Assembly (NCBI RefSeq): GCF_002083135.2
Contig: NZ_NBTM02000001.1
Location: 992,001-1,056,000 of the forward strand
Length of the DNA: 64,000 nt
Direction of reading: 5' to 3'
From: Aerococcus viridans
Lineage (GTDB): Bacteria; Bacillota; Bacilli; Lactobacillales; Aerococcaceae
This document shows positions 25,922 through 36,061 of this stretch, one piece after another. The notes beneath the pieces were generated by a model that was not told the origin of the DNA, ran no database searches, and was given only the letters and a program-made list of their open reading frames with translations. Numbering within the stretch: the first letter of the stretch is position 1; each line of letters starts with the position of its first letter. Position numbers and translations under genes: made by a program.

Positions 25922-26839
25922 TTATTTAATGACTGCTGCTTCAACTTGTTTTGGGACCCGGTCTTGTTGGTCAGTGAATGGGATAAAGACATCGCGCGAT
26001 GACGCCATAGCGTATTGGATGTTTTTCCCGTCTTCAGTGTATTCAACCACACGGTAGTATGGATCATGGTAGAAGATAAAGCGGTAGTTGTTGGCTAGGG
26101 CTTCTGGCATCAATTCTTGTTTAGCTGAAATAGAATCCATTGGGTAATCGTCTAGACCACCGACCCAAAGTGGGTTTGTGTGAACGAATGTAAGTAGGAT
26201 ATCTGCCATATGTAGCATAGTTTCGCCAGCTTGTTCAAGACGTATAATGGTATGACCTGGACTGTGACCACCTGTCACTTCCATGGTAATCCCTTCAGCA
26301 ATGGTAATGCTATCCGTAAAGGTTTCAACTTGCCCTTGGATGGCTTCCCAATTTTCTTTTGGATAAGTGTTTTTAGTCCGTGCATTCGGATGTTTTACCG
26401 CATCCCACTCGATATCAGAGATATAAATCGTGGCATTAGGGAAGGTTGATTGCCATTGATCGTTTTCAAAGTAAGTCAAACCGCTGGCATGGTCGTTATG
26501 CATGTGGGTCATCATCACAACGTCAATATCTTCAGGCGTAATCCCAAGCGTTTCAAAGTCTTCTTGGATACTACCTTCTTGTTGTAGCCCAACATTTCGT
26601 TTCCCTTTTTCATTGAATTTATCCAAGTTAAAGGATGCATCAATGATGTAGTTTTTCCCCTGGTATTGGATGACAATCGGGTCACAAACCTCAGCCACTT
26701 GGTTTTTATCATTATATGGATAGTAGCGACCCCAAAGTGCTCGTGGTACAGGACCGAAAATTGTCCCGCCGTCAGTGCCAATCATCGCGCCGTTCAACCA
26801 AGATAGGGTCATGTCGTGGAAAGTATATGTATCAATCAT
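25922..26839 (-). CDS. ytnP: YtnP-like metallo-beta-lactamase-fold lactonase
   Basis: The product (305 aa) has the zinc motif HMHNDH (His112, His114, Asp116, His117), later GGHSPGH and HMADIL. Its N-terminus (TLSWLNGAMIGTDGG, FGPVPRALW, YPYNDKNQ) follows Bacillus YtnP closely from memory; YtnP degrades acyl-homoserine-lactone signals. There are ~25 extra residues at the C-terminus. AAGGAGATTTTTATT precedes the ATG. It follows the thiolase gene by 97 bp but has its own good promoter. The true substrate is not known from sequence. Confidence 0.82.
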   Translation of the reverse strand: MIDTYTFHDMTLSWLNGAMIGTDGGTIFGPVPRALWGRYYPYNDKNQVAEVCDPIVIQYQGKNYIIDASFNLDKFNEKGKRNVGLQQEGSIQEDFETLGITPEDIDVVMMTHMHNDHASGLTYFENDQWQSTFPNATIYISDIEWDAVKHPNARTKNTYPKENWEAIQGQVETFTDSITIAEGITMEVTGGHSPGHTIIRLEQAGETMLHMADILLTFVHTNPLWVGGLDDYPMDSISAKQELMPEALANNYRFIFYHDPYYRVVEYTEDGKNIQYAMASSRDVFIPFTDQQDRVPKQVEAAVIK

Positions 26840-26874
26840 AATAAAAATCTCCTTTAAATGTATGCTTGGGTTTC

Positions 26875-26902
26875 TAAATACGAGTCATTTTTCAATTGTC
26901 AA
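26875..26902 (-). promoter_or_regulatory. Promoter of the lactonase gene
   Basis: Consensus TTGACA (26902-26897), 16 bp, TATTTA (26880-26875). Confidence 0.6.
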
Positions 26903-26936
26903 AAGGGGTTCAGCCCTTAGCTGGTGTCATAGCCGA

Positions 26937-28124
26937 TTAATAGTTCCCTTCGATAATCATGGATATTCCTTGGCCACCCCCGATACACAAGGTAGCTAGG
27001 CCATAAGTAGACTGCCGTTTGATCATTTCGTGGACCAGGGTGACTAAGATGCGGGCGCCGGATGCACCAATCGGGTGACCCAAGGCGATGGCACCGCCGT
27101 TCACGTTGACCTTGTCCATATCTGCATCAAGATCTTGCAATACACACAAGGCTTGGGCAGCGAAAGCTTCGTTGGCTTCAATTAAATCGATGTCTTTTAT
27201 AGTCAATTGGGCTTTATCCAGTGCTTTTCTGGTAGCTGGAATTGGACCTGTTCCCATGATTGAAGGGTCAACGCCGGCGCTTGCGAAGGCTTTAATGGTA
27301 GCTAAAGGTTTAGCGCCAATCGCTTCGGCTTTTTCCTTGGACATTAAGACGATGGCAGCAGCCCCGTCGTTAATACCTGAAGAGTTGGCTGCTGTAACAG
27401 ATCCACCATCACGCTTGAAGGCTGGTCTTAATTTAGCTAAAGATTCTTGGGTAACACCAGCTCTTGGATATTCATCCGCTTCGATTTGGATATCGTCGCC
27501 GCGTCTTTGCGGAACGGCGACGGGTGTAATTTCATCTTGGAATTTGTTGTTATTGATGGCAGCTTCCGCCTTTTGTTGGCTGGAAGCAGCTAGGGCATCT
27601 TGATCTTCTCGATTGAAACCATATTTTTCTACAATATTTTCTGCGGTAATCCCCATATGGTAGTTGTTGAAGGCGTCGGTTAAACCGTCTTTAATCATGG
27701 TGTCGACCACTTTCTGGTCACCCATCCGCATACCCCAACGTGCATCTTCAACAATGTAAGGCGCTTGGCTCATATTTTCGGTCCCACCAGCAACCACGAC
27801 GTCCGATTCGCCCACCATAATACTTTGAGCGGCAAGGGCGACAGCTTTCAAACCTGAACCGCAAACCTTATTGACAGCGAAAGCTGGTTTTTCTACAGAT
27901 ATTCCGGCGGCAACTGCAACCTGACGGGCCACGTTTTGACCTAAACCTGCGCTTAAGACGTTACCGAAGATGACCTCATCTACTAGGGTTGGATCAATGT
28001 TGGCCTTAGCCATGGCACCTTGAACGGCTACCTTACCTAAATCAACAGCGGAAATATTTTTAAATACGCCACCGAATGATCCGATGGGGGTTCTTTGTGC
28101 AGCTACGATTACGACATCTTGCAT
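26937..28124 (-). CDS. Acetyl-CoA acetyltransferase (thiolase)
   Basis: The product (395 aa) condenses two acetyl-CoA to acetoacetyl-CoA or cleaves the reverse. Catalytic residues are present: Cys88 in VNKVCGSG, the His in GHPIGASG (~350), and the Cys in TLCIGGGQG (~380). In Lactobacillales such an enzyme often feeds the mevalonate pathway, though no mevalonate gene is near. AAAGGAGTTTTTCAA precedes the ATG. A leader peptide with six Leu codons and a terminator lie 190-395 bp upstream on the same strand. Confidence 0.93.
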   Translation of the reverse strand: MQDVVIVAAQRTPIGSFGGVFKNISAVDLGKVAVQGAMAKANIDPTLVDEVIFGNVLSAGLGQNVARQVAVAAGISVEKPAFAVNKVCGSGLKAVALAAQSIMVGESDVVVAGGTENMSQAPYIVEDARWGMRMGDQKVVDTMIKDGLTDAFNNYHMGITAENIVEKYGFNREDQDALAASSQQKAEAAINNNKFQDEITPVAVPQRRGDDIQIEADEYPRAGVTQESLAKLRPAFKRDGGSVTAANSSGINDGAAAIVLMSKEKAEAIGAKPLATIKAFASAGVDPSIMGTGPIPATRKALDKAQLTIKDIDLIEANEAFAAQALCVLQDLDADMDKVNVNGGAIALGHPIGASGARILVTLVHEMIKRQSTYGLATLCIGGGQGISMIIEGNY

Positions 28125-28314
28125 TTGAAAAACTCCTTTCGAGGGTTAAGTTGAGGTGAGACAAAAGTCGCTTAGAATATACGCGCTAGACCAAGAGTAG
28201 AACTATTACTGTAGGTAAGTAGAGTATTTTGGGAAGCGTCGGATAATGCTGACTTTTAGAACCAGATATTGTGCGTAATGTTAATCAAATTCACTTAAAA
28301 GCTGATCATCAGAA

Positions 28315-28354
28315 ACAAAAAAGACTGCGAACCATTTATGCGGCCCGCAGTCTT
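28315..28354 (-). terminator. Leader terminator (attenuator) upstream of the thiolase gene
   Basis: On the minus strand AAGACTGCG (28354-28346) pairs with CGCAGTCTT (28329-28321) and is followed by six T. Just upstream, ATGCGG can pair with CCGCAT inside the terminator loop, and TTAGCTA before it can pair with TTAGCTAA at the end of the leader peptide gene, so alternative folds are possible. Confidence 0.75.
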
Positions 28355-28411
28355 ACTAGCTAAGAGCCCGCATTCACGAGAAATAGGACTCTTCCATATG
28401 TTGGAACAATC

Positions 28412-28519
28412 CTAGTTAGCTAATAATAATAATAATAAAGATGTATGCGTCTGGTGATCAGTAGAGGTCATTGACCAAGATGTATTGATCATATTTGTGA
28501 ATTCTGAATGCATTGTCAT
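28412..28519 (-). CDS. Leader peptide with six consecutive leucine codons
   Basis: This 35-codon frame starts at an ATG (28519-28517) with AAAGGAG 10 nt upstream and ends in TAG. Codons 28-33 are TTA six times, followed by Ala-Asn-stop. It is rich in Thr, Ser, His and Met before that. It has a good promoter upstream and a Rho-independent terminator 60 nt after its stop. This is the layout of a transcription attenuator sensing charged tRNA-Leu, as in leu/ilv operons of enteric bacteria and Lactococcus. No leucine gene follows here; the next gene is the thiolase. Confidence 0.65.
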   Translation of the reverse strand: MTMHSEFTNMINTSWSMTSTDHQTHTSLLLLLLAN

Positions 28520-28552
28520 ATTGGTCTCACTCCTTTGATTTAAGTTAGTGTT

Positions 28553-28581
28553 ATATTATCATCATATTTTCATTTTAACAA
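28553..28581 (-). promoter_or_regulatory. Promoter of the leader peptide
   Basis: TTGTTA (28581-28576), 17 bp, TAATAT (28558-28553). Confidence 0.65.
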
Positions 28582-28765
28582 GTCTTTCCCACATTTATTT
28601 TTAATTTAATGTCATTTTTGAAACATAAAGAGGGGTTAATCTTATATGTATCAAGGGATTCGTTCAATTGTAATATTTTTGTAAATGAGAAAATGGTGAG
28701 TTTTATGAGGGTGAGCTGGACCACTTTGTCAGCTGAAAACGAGTTGAAAACAAAAATTGTATATT

Positions 28766-28793
28766 TTGAAAGATGCTTATTTTGACATAATAT
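28766..28793 (+). promoter_or_regulatory. Possible promoter toward the cupin gene
   Basis: TTGAAA, 16 bp, TAATAT, 218 bp before the cupin start. The rest of 28582-29000 is AT-rich without a supported gene. Confidence 0.35.
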
Positions 28794-29010
28794 GCCCCTA
28801 AATTTGATCAAAAGATGTCATTTCCTTCATAGAAGGCCAGAAAAAGTTGGTCAACCATTTTTCTAGAGATTCCTAAGACAATAACAAAAGGATTCGTTGG
28901 CAAATACTTTCTCTTGTTGCTTTTAATAAAATGAGATGGTAAGGTGACACCAATCAAAAAACTCATAAAGTTTTAATAAAAACAAAGTATCAATATTGGA
29001 GGAATGCATC

Positions 29011-29421
29011 ATGGCACTAGAAAATGTAGATTTTGGAAACATCAATGAGATTCCCTACCGTCCATTACGCCCGGGGATTGACCAAGCCGTGTTCGCCATG
29101 TCAGGTGACGGCGTCAATGTAACAGTTAACCGAGTAGATAATGGCAACGACTTACGTCCACATACACATGATGACCACCAACAAATCGCCTGGATATTAC
29201 AAGGTGAATGTGACTATTACGTTGACGGTGAGCCGTTCCGCATGAAGGCAGGCTCATGGGTAGTCGTGCCGAAGGGCGTTGAACATTATATTCATGTGTA
29301 CGATTCGCCAGAAACAGTGGTGAATGTGGATATTTTCGCCCCAGCGCGTGAAGACTACAACGAAGCTTACAGCCAATTCTTGAAACAACAAGGCTACCAA
29401 GGCTTTAACATTATTGACTAA
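29011..29421 (+). CDS. Cupin-domain protein
   Basis: The product (136 aa) is a single cupin barrel. The metal motif HTHDDHQQIAWILQGECDYYVDG fits cupin motif 1, and PKGVEHYIHVYD fits motif 2 with its His. TTGGAGGAATGCATC precedes the ATG at 29011; an upstream start would lie in that site. It is followed after 62 bp by the aldolase gene, probably in one operon, so a role in binding or converting a small acid or sugar is plausible. No substrate is assigned. Confidence 0.85.
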   Translation: MALENVDFGNINEIPYRPLRPGIDQAVFAMSGDGVNVTVNRVDNGNDLRPHTHDDHQQIAWILQGECDYYVDGEPFRMKAGSWVVVPKGVEHYIHVYDSPETVVNVDIFAPAREDYNEAYSQFLKQQGYQGFNIID

Positions 29422-29483
29422 TTAGAAATAGAGATACTAGGACTGATTTGAATAGGACTAAAGACGGGAAAAGGATGATATAA

Positions 29484-30296
29484 ATGGAAATGCGCAACCT
29501 TGTAAAAGAAAAAATTGCTGAAAAAGGCTATGCTATCGGTGCTTTTGTGGCATCAAGCTCTTCGTTAAATACGGAAATTTTAGGGGTCAATGGCTTCGAC
29601 TTTGCTATGATTGACTTCGAACATGCTCAAACAAGCTTAGAAACAGCCTTAGATATGGTGCGTGCAGCCGAATTATACGGTACTGCGCCATATGCCCGTG
29701 TTTACAATCCTGAAGACGGTCCAATGATGGGGCGAATGTTAGATATCGGTTTGCATGGATTGATGATTCCAATGGTCAATACCAAAGCACAAGCGGAATT
29801 CGTGATTCAAAATACTAAAATGCCGCCTATTGGTATCCGCGGTAAAGGGATTGGGCGTGGGCCACTCTGGGGTGCCTATGAAAACTATAACAAGGGTGAA
29901 GTAGACGAAAAATCCATGGTTATCGTCCAATGTGAAACCCCGGAAGCGGTTGAAAATGTTGAAGAAATCGTGAGTGTTGAAGGAATTGACTGTGTGTACA
30001 TCGGTCGTCTTGACCTAGCGCATGCCATGGGTGTTGAAGACCCATCAACAAGTCCAGAACTTGAAGCCAATATTCAAAAAGTCCTTAAAGCATGTAAAGA
30101 AGCAGGTAAAATTCCAGGGATCTTTACAGCCAATGCTAATGACGCGATCAACCGAATTGAACAAGGATTCCAATTCGTCACGGTATTGAACGACTTGGCC
30201 TTCTTCCGTCAAGCCACCAAGACCCGGATTGACGATGTCCGCAAAGGGGTAGAAGGGGACAAATACCAAGTGGACGACGCCGTATTCTTGAAATAG
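29484..30296 (+). CDS. HpcH/HpaI-family (class II) pyruvate aldolase
   Basis: The product (270 aa) matches metal-dependent aldolases that split 4-hydroxy-2-oxo acids to pyruvate and an aldehyde. Visible motifs are MIDFEHAQTSLETA, GIRGKGIGRGP, IVQCETPEAVENVEEI (metal Glu) and VYIGRLDLAHAMG (metal Asp). The usual IGPADL is IGRLDL here. It follows the cupin gene and ends before a strong bidirectional terminator. The natural substrate is not evident. Confidence 0.88.
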   Translation: MEMRNLVKEKIAEKGYAIGAFVASSSSLNTEILGVNGFDFAMIDFEHAQTSLETALDMVRAAELYGTAPYARVYNPEDGPMMGRMLDIGLHGLMIPMVNTKAQAEFVIQNTKMPPIGIRGKGIGRGPLWGAYENYNKGEVDEKSMVIVQCETPEAVENVEEIVSVEGIDCVYIGRLDLAHAMGVEDPSTSPELEANIQKVLKACKEAGKIPGIFTANANDAINRIEQGFQFVTVLNDLAFFRQATKTRIDDVRKGVEGDKYQVDDAVFLK

Positions 30297-30336
30297 ATAG
30301 TATTTTGGGGGATTTTCCATAAATACCTAATAAAAA

Positions 30337-30376
30337 AATAAGGCAAGCCATCATATTGGATGTGGCTTGCCTTATT
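30337..30376. terminator. Bidirectional terminator between aldolase and ABC-F genes
   Basis: AATAAGGCAAGCCA and TGGCTTGCCTTATT are perfectly complementary over 14 bp with a 12-nt loop; A and T runs flank it, so it serves both convergent genes. Confidence 0.9.
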
Positions 30377-30384
30377 TGGCGTTA

Positions 30385-32343
30385 CTATAGGTTTTCTAGT
30401 TTAGTAGCAGCTTCTTCCCAAGCAGTCATGACTTGGTCTAGCGCTTCTTCTTTTTCTTGAAGAGTTTGGTTTAGTTGATTCAATTTCTCGAAGTCATCTA
30501 AGATTTCGGGCTTGGTCATATCCAGTTGAATACCTTCGATGGTTGCCTCCAATTCGGCCATGACCTCTTCGTGCTGGGCAATTTCTCGTTGCAATTTACG
30601 CTCTTCTCTTTGCTTGTCTTTAGACATTTGGAAGGCTTGTTTGGTATCAGAAGCAGGTTCAATAACTGCTTTTTCAACTTTTTCTTGGTTATTTTCAGCT
30701 TCTAATAGGGCTAAACGTTCCTCTTCAGAGGCTTTTTTGGCTACGTAATAATCGTAGTCGCCTAGATAAAGGGTCGAACCTTCAGGGTTGATTTCTAAAA
30801 CGGAAGTGGCAATTCGATTGATAAAGTACCGATCATGGCTGACAAATAACAAGGTGCCGTCGTACTCGATTAAGGCATTTTCCAAGACTTCTTTAGAATC
30901 GATGTCCAAATGGTTGGTCGGCTCATCGAGAATCAAGAAATTGTCATGTTCGAGCGCTAGTTTAGCCAATTCAAGACGGGCTTTTTCACCACCAGAAAGG
31001 GTAGCAACGGACTTGGTCACATCGTTTCCGGTAAATAAGAAAGATCCAAGAATTGTCCGAATATCCCGTTCCATCATCGTAGGATGTTCATCCCACAATT
31101 CATGTAGGACGTCCTTTTTCGAATTTAGATTTCCTAATTCTTGGTCATAGTATCCAATTTGTAGGTGGGCACCATAATCGATCGTGCCGCGTATGGCAGG
31201 GATTTGTTTGATGATTGTTTTTAATAAAGTCGATTTTCCCACACCATTTGGCCCAACGATTGCAATGGCTTCTTGTTTCCGCAATTGGAAAGAAATGGGT
31301 TCAGCTAAAATGTTGTCCGGACTATAACCAACCGCTAATTTATTAGCTTGTAAGACGTCATTCCCTGAAGATTCAGCTACTGAAAACTGGATCCGAGCTG
31401 ATTTCTCGTCATTTAAGGGCTTTTCAATCTTGGTCATTTTCTCTAACTGCTTACGGCGGGACTGTGCCATTTTTGTAGTTGAGGCGCGCACAATATTACG
31501 GGCTACATAGTCCTCTAATTTGGCAATCTCTTCTTGCTGCTTTTCGTAAGCTTTCATTTGCAGGGTGAGACGTTGTGCTCGTTCTTTCAGGTAGAATGAA
31601 TAATTCCCTTTATAATAATGGATACCTTGGTGCGCCATTTCATAAGTCTCATTGGTAACGGCATCCAAGAAATACCGGTCATGAGATACAATTAATAGGG
31701 CGCCAGGATATTTTGGTAGATAGTTCTCTAACCAAGTTAACGTCTCAATATCCAAATGGTTAGTCGGCTCATCGAGAATCAATAAATCTTTCTTTTCTAG
31801 TAGGATTTTCGCTAAAGCTAGACGAGTCCGTTGGCCACCAGAAAGAGTTGAAATCTTACGGTCGTAGTCTTCATCGAAGAATTTGAAACCATGTAAGACC
31901 GTACGGATTTCTGATTCGTAACCATAAGCGTTAAAACGAATCAAGTCCTCTTGAAGCTTGTCATACCGGTTTAAGGCAGCTTCATAGGCTTCAGCATCCT
32001 GCATCAGCTCCTCATCCGCCAAGGCTAGGGCCGCTGTTTCGGATTCTTTCAATAATTTAATAACGGGTTCAAAAACAGAGACCATTTCTTCGTAAATAGT
32101 TCGGTCACCAGAAACCGCAGTGTGTTGGTCCATATAAGCAATGGTTGTCCCTTTAGTCAAGGACACTTGCCCATCATCAGGGGCTTCAATATTGGCCAAC
32201 ATTTTTAAAAGGGTCGACTTGCCGGCACCATTACGGCCAACCAGGGCAATTCGACTGTTGTGTTGGATAGTCATTTGTACGTTTTCAAAAATTACTTCAA
32301 CGCCATAGCGTCTTGCTAAATTTGAACCTTGTAATATGATCAT
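30385..32343 (-). CDS. ABC-F family ribosome-associated ATPase
   Basis: The product (652 aa) has two ABC cassettes: Walker A GRNGAGKST and GPNGVGKST, signatures LSGGQRTRLALAK and LSGGEKARLELAK, each with a LILDEPTNHLD Walker B. Between them lies the ~80-residue linker of ABC-F proteins. The C-terminal ~95 residues form a coiled coil. No membrane segment is present. Family members bind the ribosomal E site and relieve stalled translation. This one most resembles the YdiF/Uup housekeeping type rather than antibiotic-resistance types, an impression only. I prefer the ATG at 32343; one three codons upstream is possible. Confidence 0.92.
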   Translation of the reverse strand: MIILQGSNLARRYGVEVIFENVQMTIQHNSRIALVGRNGAGKSTLLKMLANIEAPDDGQVSLTKGTTIAYMDQHTAVSGDRTIYEEMVSVFEPVIKLLKESETAALALADEELMQDAEAYEAALNRYDKLQEDLIRFNAYGYESEIRTVLHGFKFFDEDYDRKISTLSGGQRTRLALAKILLEKKDLLILDEPTNHLDIETLTWLENYLPKYPGALLIVSHDRYFLDAVTNETYEMAHQGIHYYKGNYSFYLKERAQRLTLQMKAYEKQQEEIAKLEDYVARNIVRASTTKMAQSRRKQLEKMTKIEKPLNDEKSARIQFSVAESSGNDVLQANKLAVGYSPDNILAEPISFQLRKQEAIAIVGPNGVGKSTLLKTIIKQIPAIRGTIDYGAHLQIGYYDQELGNLNSKKDVLHELWDEHPTMMERDIRTILGSFLFTGNDVTKSVATLSGGEKARLELAKLALEHDNFLILDEPTNHLDIDSKEVLENALIEYDGTLLFVSHDRYFINRIATSVLEINPEGSTLYLGDYDYYVAKKASEEERLALLEAENNQEKVEKAVIEPASDTKQAFQMSKDKQREERKLQREIAQHEEVMAELEATIEGIQLDMTKPEILDDFEKLNQLNQTLQEKEEALDQVMTAWEEAATKLENL

Positions 32344-32471
32344 AGTGGGCATGATCCTTTCGTTTGATAGTCTTAATCATTTTACCACAAAAAGATTTGG
32401 GCATTTGTTAGAAACATTTTATATAACATTGCATTTTTTAACATAGTCTAAAATTTAGTAAGCAATAACTC

Positions 32472-32500
32472 TTGTGTTAATTTCACAAACTTGGTATACT
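32472..32500 (+). promoter_or_regulatory. rex promoter overlapped by a Rex operator
   Basis: TTGTGT (32472-32477), 17 bp, TATACT (32495-32500) with TGG before the -10. TTGTGTTAATTTCACAA (32472-32488) is a palindrome resembling Rex boxes (TTGTGA...TCACAA), one base shorter in the centre. Autoregulation by Rex is expected. Confidence 0.75.
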
Positions 32501-32540
32501 GTCTAAGAAATCATTTTCCAAATTAGAAAGAGGACTGAAC

Positions 32541-33164
32541 ATGCGTAAAATACCCAAAGCTACAGCCAAAAGATTGCCACTCTACCACCGTTACCTACGT
32601 GTATTTAAAAATATGGGGAAAACACGTGTTTCTTCAACAGAATTAAGTGAAGCAGTAAAAGTTGAAAGTGCAACGATCAGACGTGACTTTTCATACTTTG
32701 GTGCCTTAGGAAAACGAGGGTATGGCTATGATATTGATGCTTTATTAGACTTCTTTGGTAAGACACTAAGCCAAGATCGTTTAACAACAGTTGCATTAGT
32801 TGGTGTAGGTAATCTCGGTAATGCCTTATTGAATTATAACTTCAAAAAATCAAACAATGTACGAATCGGTGCTGCTTTCGATATCAATCAGGATATCATT
32901 GGTACGGTCCACAATGGTGTACCTGTTTATGATATGAAGGATTTAACGCAACAATTAAAATTAATGGATATAGAAGTGGTCATTCTCTCAGTACCTGAAG
33001 CAGTTGCTCAAGATATGATACCGTCGTTAGAACAAGCAGGTATCAAAGGCATCTTGAACTTTACGCCCGTGAGATTAAATGTACCGGATAGTATTCGGGT
33101 GCAAGATGTAGACTTCACGAACGAACTACAAACCTTAATCTACTTCATCTCAACAAATTCATAG
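32541..33164 (+). CDS. rex: Redox-sensing transcriptional repressor Rex
   Basis: The product (207 aa) has an N-terminal winged helix ([27 protein letters not shown], ~28-54) followed by a Rossmann domain with [11 protein letters not shown] (~87-97). High NADH releases Rex from DNA, turning on fermentation and NADH-oxidising genes. AGAAAGAGG precedes the ATG. It is monocistronic with its own terminator. Confidence 0.96.
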   Translation: MRKIPKATAKRLPLYHRYLRVFKNMGKTRVSSTELSEAVKVESATIRRDFSYFGALGKRGYGYDIDALLDFFGKTLSQDRLTTVALVGVGNLGNALLNYNFKKSNNVRIGAAFDINQDIIGTVHNGVPVYDMKDLTQQLKLMDIEVVILSVPEAVAQDMIPSLEQAGIKGILNFTPVRLNVPDSIRVQDVDFTNELQTLIYFISTNS

Positions 33165-33198
33165 TATATTTGCTACCTATATGCTAGCAAGCAAATAA

Positions 33199-33226
33199 GC
33201 CGAGATCTTTAGTCTCGGCCTTTTTT
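33199..33226 (+). terminator. Terminator of rex
   Basis: GCCGAGA and TCTCGGC (7 bp), loop of seven, then six T. Confidence 0.85.
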
Positions 33227-33311
33227 ACCTATAATTGCAGGGAAAGTTTGTTAAGTTTCACATATCAAACCTTAAATTGTTTGCAATTTTTACTAAATCG
33301 CAACAAAAAAA

Positions 33312-33509
33312 TTATGATTTGGATTTAAATTGGCGTAGTATGTTTAGCGTCTTTAGCAAGTCAACAATTTCATAAGCAGCAACAGCTAGCGCTAAGTATA
33401 CAGTCCAATTCCATCCAGAGCCTTCTACACTACCGATGGCAAAGGTAACGGCTAGAAAAATAAATACTAATTTAAATAGTAATAAAAGTATTACTGGTCC
33501 TTTTAACAT
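33312..33509 (-). CDS. Small two-helix membrane protein, unknown function
   Basis: The product (65 aa) consists of two hydrophobic segments (~3-27 and ~33-50) with a charged C-terminus (NILRQFKSKS). The ATG at 33509 has AGAGAGG 14 nt upstream, rather far; an ATG 33 nt further upstream has no ribosome site at all. I do not recognise a family. Confidence 0.55.
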   Translation of the reverse strand: MLKGPVILLLLFKLVFIFLAVTFAIGSVEGSGWNWTVYLALAVAAYEIVDLLKTLNILRQFKSKS

Positions 33510-33633
33510 AAAAAACTGACATTCCTCTCTTATATAACACATTCTTCGACTACTAAAAATAACTTAAATTCCGCATAAAATCAAGGTTTTCGACTTATAA
33601 AGAAAAATAGGTCAAAAAAAGTCAATCTTTCTC

Positions 33634-33662
33634 TTGCAATTCATATTTGATTGTTTTAATAT
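33634..33662 (+). promoter_or_regulatory. groESL promoter
   Basis: TTGCAA, 17 bp, TAATAT, just ahead of the CIRCE element. Confidence 0.75.
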
Positions 33663-33676
33663 AAGAAATGTAGAGG

Positions 33677-33703
33677 TTAGCAGTCAATCAAAGAGAGTGC
33701 TAA
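33677..33703 (+). promoter_or_regulatory. CIRCE element (HrcA operator)
   Basis: TTAGCAGTC, 9 bp, GAGTGCTAA. The right arm is perfect; the left arm has one change (G for C) from TTAGCACTC. It lies about 10 bp after the predicted start of transcription, so HrcA should repress groESL. Confidence 0.92.
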
Positions 33704-33771
33704 TCTCTAAAAAAACCAAGTAATTTAGCTTGGATTTGACAGATATTTTATCTAAATGGAGGGACATGTAA

Positions 33772-34041
33772 ATGATTAAACCATTAAACGGACGCGCAGT
33801 TGTGAGAGTTGAAGAGGCTAAAGAGCAAACAGTTTCAGGCATCGTATTACCGTCAGCTGCCAAAGAGAAACAACAAGTAGGTGTTGTTGAAGCAGTTGCT
33901 GAGAATACAGAAGATTTCACATCACAATTGAAAGAAGGCGACCGCGTTCTATTTGAAAAATATGCAGGTTCAACATTTGAATATGATGGTCAAGAATTAT
34001 TAATTATTAAAGAAAGCGACATTATCGCAATTGTAGATTAG
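33772..34041 (+). CDS. groES: Co-chaperonin GroES
   Basis: The product (89 aa) is a little shorter than the usual 94-97. It starts IKPLNGRAVVRVEEAKEQTVSGIVLPSAAKEK, with the mobile loop shown by TVSGIVLP, and ends with the family's LIIKESDIIAIV. It caps the GroEL ring. AATGGAGGGACATGTAA precedes the ATG. First gene of the heat-inducible operon. Confidence 0.96.
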   Translation: MIKPLNGRAVVRVEEAKEQTVSGIVLPSAAKEKQQVGVVEAVAENTEDFTSQLKEGDRVLFEKYAGSTFEYDGQELLIIKESDIIAIVD

Positions 34042-34101
34042 TCAATTTATCAATATTTACAGATTAATAACAGTATGAATTTTTATGAGGTGAATGAATA
34101 A

Positions 34102-35724
<1,623 letters not shown>

Positions 35725-35730
35725 AAAACA

Positions 35731-35853
35731 GGGTAAGAGAGCCGATGCCAAGAGAGGAACGATGGAAGATTAGGGCAGTGGCTGACAAAGTCAGCAACAA
35801 CCTTATCTGAAATGCAGCCCTCTCTGGAGGCTCGAACCTGACTAGGGTGAGAG
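35731..35853 (+). repeat. Dispersed structured repeat, copy 3
   Basis: It begins 7 nt after the groEL stop (GGGTAAGAGAG). Arms CCAAGAGAGG and CCTCTCTGG pair; inner hairpin GGCTGAC/GTCAGC; core ATGGAAGATTAGGGCAGT and ATCTGAAATGCAG. It ends in CTAGGGTGAGAG. The remaining gap to the amidase contains only a terminator. Confidence 0.85.
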
Positions 35854-35914
35854 ATATTGATCTGCCGATTATTGGCTAATTAAATCGAATACCCTATAAA
35901 TATAGCAAACTATG

Positions 35915-35947
35915 GGGCCGTGACAGTGATGTCGCGGCTCTTTTTTT
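35915..35947 (+). terminator. Terminator downstream of groESL
   Basis: GGGCCGTGAC and GTCGCGGCTC pair over 10 bp (two G-U), followed by seven T. Confidence 0.8.
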
Positions 35948-36061
35948 ATGCATTTTTCTGTAGTTAAGGGTTCAACCTATCTTTCAGTTAGGGCTTTTGA
36001 TTATAATGAAGCTATGGATTTATTGAACTGAAAAAATACTGAATGGTTGAAGGGGCGTTTG

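Noticed and set aside
27088-27603. 171-codon plus-strand reading frame
   Set aside because: It lies wholly inside the thiolase gene on the opposite strand, which has clear catalytic motifs.
28575-28811. 78-codon minus-strand reading frame
   Set aside because: It has AT-rich random-like composition, no ribosome site, and overlaps the leader promoter.
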